The position numbers and the translations under genes were made by a program. Of a DNA stretch of 5,690 bases, positions 5,042 through 5,690 are shown in pieces. How positions within the stretch are numbered: the first letter of the stretch is position 1; every line of letters begins with the position of its first letter. Source of the stretch: Atribacterota bacterium (GTDB taxonomy: Bacteria > Atribacterota > Phoenicimicrobiia > Phoenicimicrobiales > Phoenicimicrobiaceae); contig JAUVOA010000113.1 of assembly GCA_030599445.1 (NCBI GenBank), positions 1 through 5,690 on the forward strand, written 5' to 3'. Under the pieces are notes generated by a model that searched no databases, was not told the origin of the DNA, and saw only the letters and a program-made list of their open reading frames with translations.

Positions 5042-5536
5042 ATGTCGAATGTAGAAATAGTAAAGGGTTATATTCCTGGTTCAATCGGTCGAGTTGCTGA
5101 ACTTCATGGTACTTACTACCACGAGCATAGGGATTTTACGGTATTCTTTGAAGCGAAGGTGGCTACTGAGCTTTCAGAATTCCTCAGGAGATATGACGAA
5201 AAGCGCGATGGTTTTTGGACCGCATCACTTAAGGGTCGTGTTGAAGGCTCTATTACCATTGACGGGATTCACGCCGAAAAAGAGGGAGCGCATCTTCGGT
5301 GGTTCATTATATCCGATGTCTTGCGTGGAAGAGGTATTGGTAATCGGCTTATTAAAGAAGCTCTTAACTTTTGTAGAAACAAAGGATACAAACGAGTATA
5401 CCTCTGGACTTTTGAGGGTCTTAACGCTGCGAAACACCTCTACGAAAAGAATGGATTCAAACTTATTGAACAGCACAAAGGTACCCAGTGGGGTACAGAG
5501 GTTAACGAACAGCGATTCGAACTACGGTTCGAGTAG
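5042..5536 (+). CDS. GNAT family N-acetyltransferase
   Basis: A complete 164-aa GNAT protein that would move the acetyl group of acetyl-CoA to an unknown amine, in the cytoplasm. The core is clear: strand 4 HLRWFIIS (84-91), the pyrophosphate-binding RGRGIG loop (95-100) and following helix NRLIKEALNFC (101-111), strand 5 KRVYLWTF (117-124), and GLNAAKHLYEKNGFKLIE (126-143), where Tyr134 sits at the usual general-acid position. The tail TQWGTEVNEQRFEL resembles GNAT domains that also occur fused to MarR-type regulators; here no regulator domain is attached. GGGAGG (5030-5035) is 6 bases before ATG 5042; another ATG at 5038 is out of frame. Terminator R4 separates it from the CPBP gene, so it needs its own promoter in 4981-5029, where I see no clear one. 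Confidence 0.92.
   Translation: MSNVEIVKGYIPGSIGRVAELHGTYYHEHRDFTVFFEAKVATELSEFLRRYDEKRDGFWTASLKGRVEGSITIDGIHAEKEGAHLRWFIISDVLRGRGIGNRLIKEALNFCRNKGYKRVYLWTFEGLNAAKHLYEKNGFKLIEQHKGTQWGTEVNEQRFELRFE
5515..5534 (+). other. Hairpin with UACG loop over the GNAT stop
   Basis: ATTCGAAC (5515-5522), TACG, GTTCGAGT (5527-5534): an 8-bp stem with one T:G pair, closed as C(UACG)G, a member of the very stable UNCG tetraloop class. It overlaps the last six codons and the first base of the TAG stop. No T-run follows, so it is not an ordinary terminator. Confidence 0.5.
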
Positions 5537-5690
5537 CACCGCGTACTACCTCCTAATCCTAGTCAATTCATCCTATATCTATTCCGCAATCTGTTTTTTT
5601 AAAGGATATAAGATTATGGGAGAAGGTTTCTTGGTTATATATTCCTTTCCTGCTTCTGCCTCTTTTATTACCTTGACTACTGTCTTTTAA
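5537..5690. other. Right-end region without an intact gene
   Basis: The plus strand offers a 24-codon frame from an ATG near 5616 to TAA at the window end, with low-complexity content. The minus strand has an open frame at 5579-5686 (35 codons, containing VIKEAEAGKEYITKKPSPII) that looks more protein-like. It has no start codon, and TAA lies directly upstream at 5687-5689. It may be the 3' remnant of a minus-strand gene or chance. Confidence 0.35.

Noticed and set aside
5515..5550. tRNA-like TTCGAA and GGTTCGAGT strings near the GNAT end
   Set aside because: No acceptor, D or anticodon arms can be fitted around them. They are codons of the RFELRFE tail.
5094..5690. 198-codon plus-strand frame overlapping the GNAT gene
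   Set aside because: It is out of frame with clear GNAT motifs and has no ribosome site. It is long only because the GNAT codons leave it open.

Overview
The window is very AT-rich on the left and reads as low-GC Firmicutes, probably a clostridial anaerobe. The basis is strong AAGGAGG ribosome sites, twin sigma-54 promoters, a PCYCGC-family protein, a clostridial-type GSSxEDV/GNLKV exported protein and possible SigH-type boxes. No tRNA, rRNA, CRISPR array, transposase or integrase is visible.

Layout, left to right, with all supported genes on the + strand. (1) 1-948: a terminator-like repeat (R1), a SigH-like promoter box, and a gene for an exported 236-aa protein of unknown function. (2) 949-2031: about 1.1 kb without an intact gene. 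It holds a second repeat copy (R2), a minus-strand open frame that looks like a gene remnant, and a near-perfect sigma-54 promoter with a long leader. (3) 2032-2505: a small exported protein gene cut by an in-frame TAA. It sits between two long inverted arms (1940-1974 and 2554-2588). (4) 2635-3796: a second, 92% identical sigma-54 promoter, followed by a likely three-gene operon: a 63-aa coiled-coil protein, a membrane-anchored PCYCNC protein, and an eight-cysteine anchored protein. (5) 3797-4260: a 3' region with another minus-strand remnant, repeat R3 and a second SigH-like box. (6) 4277-5536: a CPBP-family membrane protein whose best start is non-canonical, terminator R4, and a GNAT acetyltransferase. 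These two genes look more GC-rich than the left half. (7) 5537-5690: no intact gene.

The most coherent story is a sigma-54 regulon acting outside the membrane. Two duplicated -24/-12 promoters would put a small secreted protein and two anchored cysteine-rich proteins under one enhancer-dependent control. Its function is unknown; metal or thiol chemistry is only an inference from the cysteines. The other notable signal is the R1-R4 repeat family: intrinsic-terminator hairpins with a conserved box in front of the stem.
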